From: Clavelina lepadiformis
Lineage: Eukaryota; Chordata; Ascidiacea; Aplousobranchia; Clavelinidae
DNA length: 64,000 nucleotides
NCBI RefSeq assembly: GCF_947623445.1
Contig: NC_135244.1
Span: forward strand, 3,844,001-3,908,000
Direction: 5' to 3'
The position numbers and the translations under genes are program-made. The notes under the pieces were generated by a model, which worked only from the letters and a program-made list of their open reading frames with translations, did no database searches and was not told the DNA's origin. Of the stretch, positions 1 through 13,033 are shown piece after piece (position 1 is the stretch's first letter; every line of letters starts with the position of its first letter).

Positions 1-216
1 GTAATAAATTAAACTCAGAAAGCTTCAAAAAGAAGTGGCGTGACATTTATTTCGAAACTTCGTATTTTACGTCACTTAATAAACTGTCAAAACGCTGGTG
101 GATAAACACGTGACAAATAAGAGCACGACTTAGTCATAAGATCGATTTTCAGCGCCTTAAGTGATTTTGCTTCCTTATACTACAGCAATGTGAACCCAAA
201 ACTTTCGTTTTTTCAG

Positions 217-3200
217 AAACATCTTGATCAACTGAGCTATTCCGAACAAATTCTTGTGGGAAATACCGTGCTTGAGCAGGTAGGAACAAAACGCTTTTCC
301 GAAAGCAATTATTACATCACGTACCTGCCAGTACGCGTATGATTAATAAGTGTGATATCAAGTGTTACTTACCGGAAAGCTTATTGTCATATTAGAATAT
401 TCAAAACCTAAAAAGTTATAGCAATGTTTGAAGAATTGTGAGGAATGCATCCTTACTGTAATTGCTTATTAAAATGGTTCAACCTTAAACGGTTGTACAG
501 TCCTCCGTAGTTGTTTTGTATAGAACGTCGAACAGAAGACGCATTACTCGAACTGTAATTGTACCATTATTAATTTCCTTTATATTGAAAAAGTTTTTTA
601 AACTGTTTTCTTCTTACCTAGTTAGTGAACAACCTTCAAAACAAATTTCAAAAGAGGATATTGACAGTCCAACAGCTTCAACAAGCCGTAGAAAGAGCTT
701 ATTCCGGCATCACATCGACATCATATGAATGCTGTAAATTTCCCACTTCGCAAACTGAATATGATCTTCGCTTTAAAAATAAGGTTTGTCAAGTTATCAA
801 AATTGCTTTATCACATTCCAGTCATTTCATCACCGTGTTACTTTTCAGTCCTGTGCTCAGAAACTTAGCACGTAGTAAAATAAATCCTACTGTATTAATA
901 AGCTATAATATAGTTATAATAACTATAAAGCGTTCTTACAATGGCGACAACATGTACTATATTTTCGTACCCCCAACTTTTAAGCACTTATTTACATTAT
1001 ATCGTATGATAACGTCCAGGTCGCAGTCAATCAAGTTTGCGAGCAAATATCGCCTGAAGCCGAGAGTTCTCTTGTCCGCCTCCGTCCTTCCTTTGTGGAA
1101 TCATGCGCCCAAAACTTGATTGAACTTCCTTCGTTGAAGTGGCAATATTTTGGAAGCGAGCAAGGAGTGACGACCAGATTCCCAGCTTTAATATCAGATT
1201 CCTGTGATGACTACGACAACCGATTTAGGTGAAACGCCTGATCATCCTATAATATGGTGCTTTTACATTGGCTGATTCTGTTATATACAGGTATTCCCAA
1301 GCGAATTAAAATGTTTTCGGGAATACAGCTGTATGATTAATGTATAACTATGACAACCGCTTCAGGTAAATTCTTTTGTAAAATTTTTATAAACTATAGT
1401 ACCAACATTGATTGTTCACCCGATCTGTCGAATTTCGCACAATTGTGTTGCTTTTGCTTTATTCTTGATCTGTTTAATTCTGTTTTTATTTAGACCTTGG
1501 TACGTCCAAGCAAACGTTCCTGTCCCAAAGGAAGTGGTGGTTGTGATTGACAGGAGTGGATCCATGGGACGAAGACACGGCAGCGTAACTTTGATGGAAT
1601 TGGCGAAAAGTGCGGCAAAGACTGTTATTAGCACCTTGAACCCTTTCGACAAGGTAAGGTGACAGCAGTTTAAGCTTTGTAAACAAACAACGTATTTATT
1701 TGACATAGATATTTCACCAGTCACCTTGTATTTTTTTTTCAAAGCAAAATGCTAATAATGTTTGCCTTTCAGTTTACAGTTGTCGCATTCAGCACCAATG
1801 CCCTGCCAACGGACGTTGGTGACACAGCAAACGACGATTGCTTCTCCAGCACTTTAGCATTCGCTACCCCGGGAAATATCAAAAAGGTTTCGGGCTTTAT
1901 TGATTCTCTCATTGCAGACGGTAACATGCTAGAAGTCGATATTAATCTTCGTACATAAAAATGCATAACCTATTGTAATAGTACATCATAGGCTAAAATT
2001 CTTTTGAAAATGGCAGGGTTTATATTTCACGACAAAATTCACATTCATCGTTCTATTTTAACAACGCCTCGATTATATTGAATATTTTTACAGGATCGAC
2101 ATACTATGCAAAAGCGTTGGACAAGGCCTTCAATTTCTTTTCAACCGACGTTGAAAGTAGAAATAGCACCAAGCTAGGTTTGAAATTAGCTTTATCAACA
2201 TCAACCTTTTATAATCCTAACCTGTTGAACTTCTTTTGCACAAATGAGGTGCAATTGTTTCACTTATTCCTTGTTGTTAGATCGTGTCATTCTATTCATG
2301 TCTGATGGTGAACCCAGTGAGCCTTCTACATCCACGATCTTAGACACCCTTAGATCGCGAAATGCGGAAGTGAATAACTCTGTCGTCATTCTGACGTACG
2401 GTCTTGGAAGCTCAGGTTGGTTAAAGTTTATTCACAAAAGCAAAACGCATAACATTGTGTTAGTCGATATAATTGAAAATGGGTTTTGCCTTTGCAATTT
2501 TGCAACGAAATATTTTTATGATTTGTTTAAATAATTTGGCTGCTTTCCAGGTTGCTTTTGATTGCGAAGAAAAGAAAATAAATAAATTGTATTTAGATTT
2601 TTTTGTTAGAGATGAATTATAATGCAGTGATAGGAAATTGAAATTTTACGACCTTTACAATTTTACTAAGTTCTACCAAACATTTTAAGTGGTTTATATT
2701 TTATATATATGTATAGATTTTGATGTGCTTAAAGACATGGCTACGGCGACATCTTCAGTCATAGATGAATCGGACATTAGGGTAAGACAATATTTCTGTG
2801 TTCACATAACAGAATTCATCTTTTGGCATTTTTTGACATGTTTATACAATTTGCCAACATATAACTTATTAATTATAAAAAGTACAATATTCATTGACTA
2901 TGCAAGACTATAAATGTTTTTTGTTTACATTTCAGCCTGGCGTCTTTACTAAAGTGGACGACCCGGACTTGCTACGTAGCCAGATGGCAAGTTATTACAA
3001 TTTTTTCAAAGTCGATGACGAGCTTGCGTCTGATCCGGTTTGGACGGTGCCATACTTGGATGCTTGGGGTTTGGGTAAGGCTTGCTTTGCAAGTTGTTTG
3101 AACGCCGAGTATTTTCTATAATCAAAAATTGCATCATAATGAAATTTCTATAATATTCTGCATGCGGAGTTTTGAAAGTAGAACTTCCCAAACAAATACA

Positions 3201-6200
3201 TTTTTGAATTCGTAAAAGAAATTAATTTCAGAGCTAAAAATCCACCTGTTTTCATTTTGATGACAGAAAAAAAGCACTACTATAAAACATAAATATTAAT
3301 GGTATAATTATAATTATAATTTATACATAATTATATATAATTATATCACTTTATACATAACTGTAAATTTTTCAGGTGTAATGATCACAGCCAGCTTACC
3401 TGTCTACGTCAGAGGCAATTTGATTGGTGTCGCTGCCGTTGACGTCACAATTGAAGAGCTTTTTGCTGAAACGACTAACATTGTACCAGGGGAACTTTCA
3501 TATTCTTTTGTTGTCAACGAAGCAGGTCAGTTAAAAATAAGTTCTTGATTAAGCTGAGCACCGATGAAAATTGTAATTAAATGTAATTAAAAGTGTATTA
3601 ATACATCTATAGTTTACGATGTCTGTATTTTATTAATCTACTGTGCAGGGTTTTTATATTGTAATTTTTTCTAAATTTGTAAGTTTGATTTGTATCGTAC
3701 GGTAACTATTACAAAATTCTATTCAAACATCCTGGTTAGTTGCAAAAAATCTTATATTAAGTTAACTAATGTTTTATATTTTTTTGCTTTAAAACTATTC
3801 GTTTATATCTAATAACAGGACTGATGATTGATCATCCTCTTTTTCCACAAATCGGCATCAGCGAACCACTCTTCGCACGTGCAACCGCTTTCGAACGAGA
3901 TCCGGACTTCGTCGAGATCTTCGAGTCTATGAAGAGGTATAGCAAACATATATCTCCTTGTGAATGTATTATTGTATACGGTACTTTAGTATTGGACTGT
4001 ATTTCTTGATTTATAACATTTCATGATTTCATTAAGAGGAGGAAGCGGAGAAAAAACGTTTTATTCCACCAAAGTTCTTTCTGGAGGTGACGGTAGGAGA
4101 TATGGAGCGAAAGAGATACAAGTTCGGTCAACCTATTTCTGGAAGAAGGTTGGAACGTTTGAAATATTATTCTATGTTAGATGTTAAGTTATATGTAAGC
4201 CTGAAATAAAATTGTTACGTCAGTACGTTTGTGTGTTGTTTTAGTATTGTATATAGCACAATCTTATATGAAATAAATTTATAACTAATCGTTTTTTAAC
4301 AGATTCCAGGGACGGACTTTTCAGTTTGTCTTGTTCTTGCAAATGAAGATATTCAGTCAGTTTTGGCGCCTCAAGGTTCTGTTCCACGTGGTTCCTTTTT
4401 GTATCATCGCTTGGACCTTGTTCCACCAAATACCGCGTGTCGACACTTGAACAATTACTGCTCAATGGGTAAAAATTAGTGACTTTAACATGGAAGGTGT
4501 TCAACAAAACATTGTAACGAAACTTCAACTCAAGCTTAAAAACAAATTTCTGTAAATATCAAAATAAAACATTATCAATCATTTCACATTCAATGTGTGA
4601 CAATTGCTGACGAGCGTGTTGCGAGAGGAAATTAATTCGATTTGAAATGAATTATTTTAGTTTAATCTTATTTCAAACTTTTATTCCTAGATCAAAGTTC
4701 AGTTTTTCTGGCTTCCCGTTCATATGAAGATCCAGAATATTATTTGTCCCGAGTCTTTACTGCTGCAGATGTTAGTAGAATCAAAGACTACGTGGAAGGA
4801 AGTACAACTATCAGTCAAGGTTTGAAGGTAACCATGGAAAAGGATTTGATGAACTTGAGAAAGTTCTAAATCATTCTGTATTTTCATTATTGGAGCGTCC
4901 ATTAGAACAAGAAAAGCAACCTAAGTTTTCTCCATTAAGTAATAGGCTACTGGACACCTTTGTCTGAGTTTGACGTTTACCAAAAAATCACATTTAAAAA
5001 CCCACTCTATGTGTTTCTGTTAATCTCTTGTGGGAACCCAAATTTTAATTAAACATACAAATTTCTACTTATTTCAATTTCTATTAAATTTTACGTAGAA
5101 AATATGGTTGTGACTTTGTATTTACAATATCCATACGATTTCATAGGTTGGGATAAAAGACGAAGTGGTGGCGACATCTTACGCCGAGAGGTGGTGGACG
5201 GAACTCCATGAGAATCCGGACATAGAAGAGGAAGTAGTCTGGCGATACATCGGAACAAAGCATGGAGTTTTTAGACATTTTCCAGGCACCCGGTATCCTG
5301 ATGATTATGATCCCGTGCTTAGACCATGGTAATTTTTTCGTTTTCCTGTTTTCCAAAATGATATACTAGAGCGCATATCTATTCATGTCTTTAGTAATGT
5401 AGGCTATATAAAATTTTCTGATAATAACAAACTCGTTTTCGCATTTCGTTTTTGTTACCATAACGCGATAGAGTCTTAAGTGAATGCACTCAAGATCTCG
5501 AGTGTTTCAGGTATGAACACGCATTGGCAAATCGCGGAAACAACGTACTCACTTTGCCCTACAAAGATGCTGCCAGTGGTGCGACTATTATCACACTGAG
5601 TAGAGTTCTTTTTGAAGGAAAGTAAGCGAATATTAAGGTGTATGTAGATCATTTCTAGTTTTCCCGCTCAAGCTTTAAACACGTAACTGTTATAGAGTTT
5701 GGCGTGAATCCTTTTAATTTAATTTTTAATCGGATAAAAGTGTATTTAAAACAATTTTTTAGGTTTGGTGGCCTTCATGACGTCATCAATGACGAGGTTG
5801 TAGCGGTGATGGGAGTCGATATTTTGTTGTCTTATTTTCAAACTGTTCTTGCCGAATTCTTTCCAGATTGTATAAATGACGACTCGACAAGGTTTGTCTT
5901 TTTACATTTTAACATGACTCTGTGTACTGTTATATTCAGCTGTATACAACTGGGATACCAGTGTTTGCGTAGTAGGCTAGTAAATAAAGTGTCAGTGTAA
6001 ACGACGAGGTGATATGAGAATGAATACAAACATTATTCTTGTTTTTTTCGAAATATTTTGACGAGTTCAATTTTTCAGTCAAAATATAATTCCAGGTGTG
6101 TACTAATGGACAAAGCAGGATTCGTGATATTTGCTAAGGAATATCTTGAGTCGTCGTCAGTACGGACCAACCAGCATTTGACCGAGGTAGACTCGAACAT

Positions 6201-7942
6201 CGCAAATCTTCTCATACGGGACGGAATTTTGAATCCTACCAGTTGTTCGAATGTTGAGGCTAGTTTATTGCAAAGGACATACAACGTAAGTTGAATATTG
6301 CTAAGTTTGACTTACAGCTTAGAGCCATTTTTCAACAAGAATTCTATCTATGCTTGACAAGTTTGGTCACTGTTTTCAGATAAATGTTATTTACTGTTGT
6401 AATATTTTATGGTGGCGTGTTATTAGGTGTCGTACAGTGGTTCATACAGCGTAACGGTCAACTTTGGTTCAAATTGTGAAACCATTCGTGTCATTCCCAT
6501 CGAACAGACGAACACCTACATGGTCATAAAAGGTCCCAGGACAAGTGGTGGTTCATGTTCTTTTTATCGCCCTTCTAAGTGCACTTGCGGTTCCGGCATA
6601 GGAACGGTAAGATTACTATCAACACAGATCACATGATGCAGATTTTTAGGTGGAAAATAACATGAAAAAATCTTGCGTGTTTTGTCACCTTCTGAGAAGT
6701 TGTTATTCATGCTGCAAGCTTCATCAAGTACTAATGTGATAAGCATATGTTTATAAGTCCTTAATTTTAATGATAGTACGATCAGGTTTGTGAAACAACT
6801 TGGTCGGGTTACGCCTGCGAATGTCCTTGCCAAAGTCCTGACCCACAATACCATCCTTGTACAAACGAATATGACTTTTCCAGGTATATTTTTCAAAGAA
6901 CTTAAAACGACCGTTGTTAGTCTGAATCACTGCCAAAGTGTGATGTTTATGGATTGTTTATTTTTATCAACATTAAATATTGCGCCTTTTTGTATTTGAT
7001 TTTTTTATCGTAATTCCGCGCTTAAACTGTAGCTTGTACACTACAAAACGAACCAGCTGATTTTTGAAATTTTATTTAAGTTCCCGAGTTCCGTTGTGTT
7101 CTCCGGAAAACAAGGAATTGACATCAGTGGCTGCAACAAACACAGATCTCTCGTCTCTCCCGATATGTTATAAGATTGCATTTACGTTTGATCCAACAGG
7201 TCACTATAGCACATGTTCCTTTTAAATTTATATACATACATATAGCGGTGATTTGTTGGGATTTAAAATTTTCAAACTTAACTGAAAAATGTTCAAACGA
7301 AATAGATTCCGGTCAGTCACAAGGCCTGGGCCTTGGAGCTATCGTTGGAATAGTTGTTGGAGTTGTTGCTGTGGTTATTGTCGGAATCATCATCGCCATC
7401 AAAGCTAAGAAATCAAAACCACCGGTAAGTATTTTAACGCATAATAGAAATTACTTTTAATTTAAAAGTCTAAGTGCTGTGGGGCTTTATCTATTTCATT
7501 GAAGGTTCAAGTAATTGGTATGGTTGTGAAAAGAATTGTTTTCATAAGATCGTATATCTGTTCTAAACAACACGTCATTTCATCAAGTGGTTTAAATTTG
7601 TACCTCACAGTTGCTTTAAATTGCATCATCTTAAAACGAAATGTTGAACGTATGTAGTGTGCATGGAACTGCATAATAGTTCATTAAAAGCAATGCTAAA
7701 ATATGCTGTATTTCATGTTTCTCCATTTTATCATGTAGAGAAATACCAGACGGACATCTCAACCGTCAGCACCACCTGCGTATCCGGCCCAGCCGGCCCA
7801 ACCAGCGACAAACCCGGCATACTTCGCGGCAGAAGAGCCTTCGGCAATTTACGTGAACACAGTGGAAAAAGGCGCTTATCCTGCAAATAATTTTCCTCCT
7901 TCATATGAAGAGTCTTCGCGGGTTAATTACCAAAAATATTAA
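217..7942 (+). CDS. CACHD1: CACHD1-like VWFA and Cache domain protein, copy 1 (exon 1 outside window)
   Basis: Single-pass surface protein of the alpha2delta-like VWFA/Cache family; vertebrate CACHD1 modulates voltage-gated calcium channels. Twenty-three exons are visible: 217-279, 622-783, 1020-1228, 1494-1653, 1773-1920, 2094-2177, 2281-2415, 2717-2781, 2936-3074, 3376-3525, 3819-3936, 4037-4148, 4303-4468, 4691-4827, 5147-5328, 5511-5621, 5763-5891, 6096-6285, 6427-6606, 6786-6883, 7081-7199, 7306-7424, 7739-7942. All junctions are GT-AG and keep frame. Landmarks are RPWYVQA just before the VWA, the MIDAS DRSGS (exon at 1494), HRLDL (exon at 4303), VVAVMGVD (exon at 5763), a cysteine-rich CECPC block (exon at 6786), a membrane helix (exon at 7306) and a proline-rich tail with PPAY and PPSY. 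The signal-peptide exon should lie left of the window, as seen in copy 2. The exons up to 7199 give the same protein as copy 2. Confidence 0.88.
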
Positions 7943-8418
7943 GTGTGTCTTCAGTCAAATCCAGTGTTTTTATTTCATCTGCATCTTTTTTTTCATTGTT
8001 TTGCATTTAGCGACTGGCGAGTTGCATAAGTTTTATTTTTCGCTACAATACTGTATTTGTGCGCTGTTTTTTTACTTATTGAATAGGCCTATGGCTTATA
8101 TTAATTATTAAGTTCGTTTTTGCTTTTGATTTTTTCTGGTATCTTGTAATGGGTGTCGTTCGTATTTGACTTTCATATCATATTGGCCAGATTTTAATAA
8201 CTTTTCAACACTTCGTCAACATAACTTAAAAAATTAAAAATCTATTAAATACTTTGCAACTTACTTGCATAAAAATGAAAAAGAAACATTTTTTATGTAT
8301 TTCAAGTCATTCTGACCAACGAGCTCTACAAGCTTATCGCGGATGTAAAGACCGCTGTACGGTGTTCACGGCAAAACGTAGTTGCTCTCTCTATGAAAGC
8401 TATTTTACAGTAGGTCTC

Positions 8419-8424
8419 AATAAA
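8419..8424 (+). terminator. Candidate poly(A) signal, CACHD1-like copy 1
   Basis: This is the first AATAAA after the stop codon at 7942, 477 bases downstream and inside the duplicated block. The equivalent in copy 2 is at 24772-24777, beyond the inserted transposon. Use of the site is inferred only. Confidence 0.35.
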
Positions 8425-8744
8425 TGCAATTTTACAATAGGTTCATTGATTCGTTTGCAATTTTGAAAGTCCTGCTGAATGACGCCTCCTGATAAGCCTA
8501 TCAGCATTACTTTAAGTTGTTGCATTTATAATCACTAATATTGTTGCGGGTAGTCGACAGAATGTCCACATTTGACTAAACTTTGTAGTTACAGATTTCC
8601 GATCCTCCGGTCTACAATATACATTTAATGTCTCTATAGAAACACTTTGGAGGTTTTGCAGGTTCGAATCCTGCTAATGTTATATAATTTTATTTTGTTC
8701 AAACTTACTTTTGAGGTAAATTAGTCATGAGAGGCCTTAGTGTG

Positions 8745-9996
8745 CTGTACAAAAAATGCTTTAAATATCTCACAGCGCTATAAATCTAAGTTTTTCAACA
8801 TTTTCGATTTGGGGAAATGCTCAAATTTAGAGATCTTTAAGTGAAAATTTTGGAACTCATGAGCGGGATCAGAAAGGTAATATTTTCAAAAATTTTTGCA
8901 AATTTTCTTTTGGTTGATACAGAATGGGATTAGTCTATTTAACTTGAACGTTTTAAACATGACCTAAATATGAAGAACTCTGCTTAGGCTACAGGTATTC
9001 AGCAGGCTTTTCAAGATTGCCAATAGCTGAACGCCAGTGCTTTTATAGAGAAAGCACCTATATTTTCCGTATATTTGAGAAAAATGATAAAAAGTTACAG
9101 TCTCTCTGCCCGCCATGAAAATTATAGCTCGTTGGTCAAAATAATATGAAATGTAAGTTATATAAATTTTATTAACTTATTTCAATTTCTATAAACGTGT
9201 TCTTTTGGTTTTATACAAATTAGTTGAAATTTATTTGATTCGTTTATTGTTTTTTAATTTCGTCTAAATTTCTTCACGTAAGTGATTTTTATTTAAGTTA
9301 AGTTATTTTTAAGTTATCTTTATTTCAATTAACACGATATACTGTCTTTAAACAAGCGTATTTATCTAGAAATTGTTTAGAAGTTTTTTATATCCGTTAC
9401 AATTCTAATGGTTGCTATTTGAAAATGGTATGTTTAGGTATAAAATTAACACAAATTAAGAATATTGACATACACATTTTTTATCTAAAACTAACCAACT
9501 TTGTTTCTGTCGCCCAAGTTTGCTATATTAAAACTCTTGATAAAGAATAAGCAATTCATTTTATCTTAGGATATGTTCTAAAGATCTTCGACAAACCAAC
9601 TTTTGTGGTTTTAATTTGGAATCTACCCATCGCACCATGCACTTCATTATGGATATATGAAAAAAATGATTTTCTTGAGAAAGTGAGACAAGCATTTTAA
9701 CCAAAATATAGGTTTCAATGGAGTTAAAGAATTGTGGGGGCAGACTTTAATTGCAAAACTTAATGCTTTAGATCTAAAATCTAGTTTCTTCGGAAGACGT
9801 TGAAGGTACGTGAAAATAATTGTTTTTTTGTAATATTGAATATTTTAATATGTCTATTTTACATTCTATATCGCGTAAGTTTTTTTAACAGATGTAGAAC
9901 CTTGGTTTCAGACGTATTACCCAATTTATAGCAATAGATAAAATAAAATGACGTCTTACATACAGTCAATGATTCTGGATAAAAGAGTAAGGAGAG
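8745..9996. other. Spacer DNA, no gene recognised
   Basis: AT-rich sequence directly right of the copy 1 duplication edge. No exon with splice sites or recognisable protein was seen. A roughly 20-base stretch near 9118-9138 is an inverted match to 8305-8325. Confidence 0.5.
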
Positions 9997-10029
9997 ATGG
10001 AAGAAAACATTAAAAGGAATAGACTTCAT

Positions 10030-11130
10030 TCGTTAGTTTATTCCGAAATACAGGAGTGGTCCACGTTGATCTCACGGCAGCATATAACATCGTCTGACTC
10101 CATAGGTTGCGCACGGTACCCGATCGTCACCTTCTACGGTTCATGGCAAACATTCTATTCAATCGCACCTTTCTACTTAAAACTAATGACGGGCGATGCA
10201 GCCATAGTCGTCGTCATAGGAATGTGTGCCTTCGGGTTCCACCGTTTCACCGATGCTCTTCAACATTTATATTGGTGATTTACCCAACGCAGATGATTTG
10301 AACCTGCTTAGTGCGGTTGCCAATTTGACAACCATAGAAAAAGAACTATATCAAAGGACATGTTAATTAATTATCTGTGATTAGTTACACAAGTGCAAAT
10401 GAAGACGGAAATTGAGCGCAGCAAAAACCACCTCAACCGCTTTTCACCTCAACAACAAGAAGGCTAAGTTAAGCGCGAGTTAAACTTTAGCCTAAACGAA
10501 AAAACTTTCCCATGCGCTTTACACCCAAAATATCTTTGTGCTAAACTTGACCGCCAATTGGCATTTAAACAGCATCTACTGGACGCCACCAGCAAGTTGT
10601 CTGCTTGTGACAATCTTCTTAAATGTCTAGCAGGTACCTTTTGGTGGGCCAAAGCTATCACCTAGGTCGCTGCAGCGATGACGTTTGGTTACTGCGATGC
10701 TGAGTACACCTCCACAGGATTGTGCAGAAGCGCACACAAGAAAAACGCTGGATGCGGCCCTGAATGACATTCTACGAATCATTACTGGGTAAAAGTGACC
10801 TACGTCAACGAGCTTCGTGCCATTGCTTGTGGAATTCTTCCCACTAACATTAAAAAAAACAGGTTACCTACAGGATCTCCTGCCAAGCTCAGAATGATAT
10901 CAACCATAGCCTCCACGGAGTCGTCATCAGGCAACACACAAGCTCTCTACGCCTCATCGCTCGCCGACTATTCTCCCGTCACAGAAATGTCTTGCAGAAT
11001 ACCGGCTTCAACATCAACTTGGCATGACAAGACGAATGGAAATATGTTGTATGTTTTCCTTTTTTTGTGGAATCAGCCATCGCAGCACCCAAATTGTCAG
11101 AGTTTCCCACAGGTCCTGAGTAACAATTAA
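10030..11130 (+). mobile_element. Decayed LINE (non-LTR retrotransposon) reverse-transcriptase remnant
   Basis: Several frames on the + strand read as pieces of a jockey/CR1-type reverse transcriptase and its C-terminal part. GVVHVDLTAAYN near 10055 is the palm motif after the first catalytic aspartate. LKTNDGRCS follows near 10180, and HPKYLCAKLDRQLAFKQHLL near 10530 is the typical downstream segment of this group. Frameshifts and stops are frequent, so the copy is dead. Neither a 5' end nor a clear 3' tail was found. The limits are approximate. Confidence 0.75.
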
Positions 11131-11433
11131 ACTGCCTTAAGATCGGGGTTGGTCGCTTTAATGACTGTATGTATTGCTGGGAACTTTTTCCATCAACCTA
11201 CTACCTGTGTCGTGCCTTTTTGCAGACTGCAGTTGATATAATTGACATAAAATATTCTGCGTAAACTATATACTATTTACAGCCAATCTGCTTGCCAGTC
11301 TTTCATGGATGCCAACAATAAATATCTCAGAAAATAGAAGTATATTCTTGTAGCCCGAGGCTAACATCATTTCCCACAAGTGGACTTAATTTCAATTTAT
11401 CTACAGCGCTCGGTCGTCTACAACACAAAAAAC

Positions 11434-11698
11434 GTTCAGAGTTTGTCCAAGCAATTTTAAGCTAGATATTTTCTGTGATTGACAACTTTGAAAAGGTTTA
11501 ACTTTTTAAACTAAAAGGGTAGTCAGGTTTAAGGTTTTATGTTTGAACCGCATGCAGTAAATAGAAAAAAAAGTGGCTTTATTCTGTGATTTAGTGGACG
11601 ACATCAGTTACTTATACTTTCTGTCATCTTGCTGTAGTATAGAATGAGTTAAGTATTTATGCAGACTTAAAAGATCAGATCTTTTTAACTGACACTAT
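11434..11698 (+). repeat. 265-base direct repeat, unit A
   Basis: Identical over 265 bases to 12075-12339, at an offset of 641. It begins gttcagagtttgtccaagc and ends in gacactat. No coding capacity or TG...CA ends were seen. Confidence 0.95.
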
Positions 11699-11707
11699 AT
11701 AGGCCTA

Positions 11708-11800
11708 GCAGGGGTGGGCAAACTTGTTCAATGAAAGAGTCACTTGCGGAAAAATATGAACACCAGCGAGCCGCAAAATCAGTAATGATTGTCAATTTGG
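11708..11800 (+). mobile_element. Fragment of a hAT transposon end
   Basis: The sequence caggggtgggcaaact is the typical terminal repeat of Charlie-like hAT elements. It is followed by the usual tract mentioning gagccgcaaaat. No matching right terminus (agtttgcccacccctg) was found before repeat unit B, so this is a truncated end. The right limit is arbitrary. Confidence 0.55.
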
Positions 11801-12074
11801 TTGATATATTATTAGTAGTCATTTTGGGATATTACTTTTTAGCTAGAAGACCCATAAAAACATGTCAGCGAGGCGCACTTTAACAGCCTTTGCCATAGAG
11901 TATAGAATCTATACCTGAAAACAATGTCGGATTCTATGTCCAGTGTTACGTCATAAACAAAATGCTGGCCTAAATAAGCAAAACAATAGACAGAAACGTT
12001 CATAAACGGTACTCTTGGTAGCCTTTACAATTTTTTTGGAATTTTACGGTTCGACCAGAAGTTCAGAGTTTACG

Positions 12075-12339
12075 GTTCAGAGTTTGTCCAAGCAATTTTA
12101 AGCTAGATATTTTCTGTGATTGACAACTTTGAAAAGGTTTAACTTTTTAAACTAAAAGGGTAGTCAGGTTTAAGGTTTTATGTTTGAACCGCATGCAGTA
12201 AATAGAAAAAAAAGTGGCTTTATTCTGTGATTTAGTGGACGACATCAGTTACTTATACTTTCTGTCATCTTGCTGTAGTATAGAATGAGTTAAGTATTTA
12301 TGCAGACTTAAAAGATCAGATCTTTTTAACTGACACTAT
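12075..12339 (+). repeat. 265-base direct repeat, unit B
   Basis: Second, identical unit of the repeat at 11434-11698. The 376 bases between the units contain the hAT fragment. The sequence just after this unit (tagcctagtagg) resembles the flank of unit A with the hAT fragment removed. Confidence 0.95.
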
Positions 12340-13025
12340 GTAGCCTAGTAGGCTCCAATGTCCACAACTGAAGGAAAATTACAACAAATTTCCTGTATTC
12401 ACACAAATTTCCTAGTTTCCCTTGTTGTGATTTATGTGAATAGCTTTGTGTTGTATTTTTATGTATGTATGTGAATAGCTCTGTGTTATATGTTATATTA
12501 CTTAAGGGATGATGTAAGCGAGTAGGAATTTTATGACAAAGTTGCTGTTTCAAAACAGGCTTTAACGGTTTAACCAAGTCTATAAATAACAGAAACATGA
12601 ATTTGTAAACATATATATCACGAGAGTTTATACGTAGCACGTAGCAGCCATTGTACAATTTATACTGCCTCAGCTATTAAGTGACGTATACTGGATATGA
12701 CTAAGCGTAAATCAAACAGTTAGAAACCGGACTTGTTATTGTTAGCGTGACAAATAAAACGCTTCAAAACTTGAATATTTTCGAAAATCTGTTTTGAGTA
12801 TCTTCTTTCGGATGTCGCTATTTCATCGTATGCAGGTCACGCAGCCTGTTGTTAAAGATAGACGGTCAGGTAAGGAGAATGGCAATTGGCCATGCAATAA
12901 GTTGATTTTAGCTATTTAAGGTTTTCTTAGAGTTAGATTTAGATTGCTATGTTATAACATTTAAGTTAGATTAACGAGAAACTGTGAAAAATAACTCTGA
13001 ACCCACGATATTTTCTGGTAAAATA
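12340..13025. other. Spacer DNA, no gene recognised
   Basis: AT-rich sequence with stops in all frames at normal density. No splice-bounded exon or known element was recognised. Confidence 0.5.
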
Positions 13026-13033
13026 GTGGCAGG

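Larger units (their letters stand above)
1..8744 (+). repeat. Tandem duplication, copy 1 (left end outside window)
   Basis: Position 1 corresponds to 15427, and the offset of 15426 holds without any indel through the first 7.3 kb. Reading the two copies side by side I find no mismatch from 1 to 7333. From 7334 on there are frequent substitutions and small indels. Homology ends at 8744, where the shared sequence gives way to unrelated DNA. The copy carries exons 2-24 of the CACHD1-like gene and its presumed 3' UTR. The left edge of the duplicated block is not visible. Confidence 0.95.

Noticed and set aside
8655-8681. tRNA-like T arm (gcaggttcgaatcctgc) suggesting a tRNA gene
   Set aside because: No matching D arm, anticodon arm or 5' acceptor strand about 70 bases upstream. 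The B-box core is mutated in copy 2. At most a relic or a SINE fragment.
11434-12339. 265-base direct repeats as terminal repeats of a retroelement
   Set aside because: No TG...CA ends, no target duplication and only 376 bases between the units with no coding remnants.
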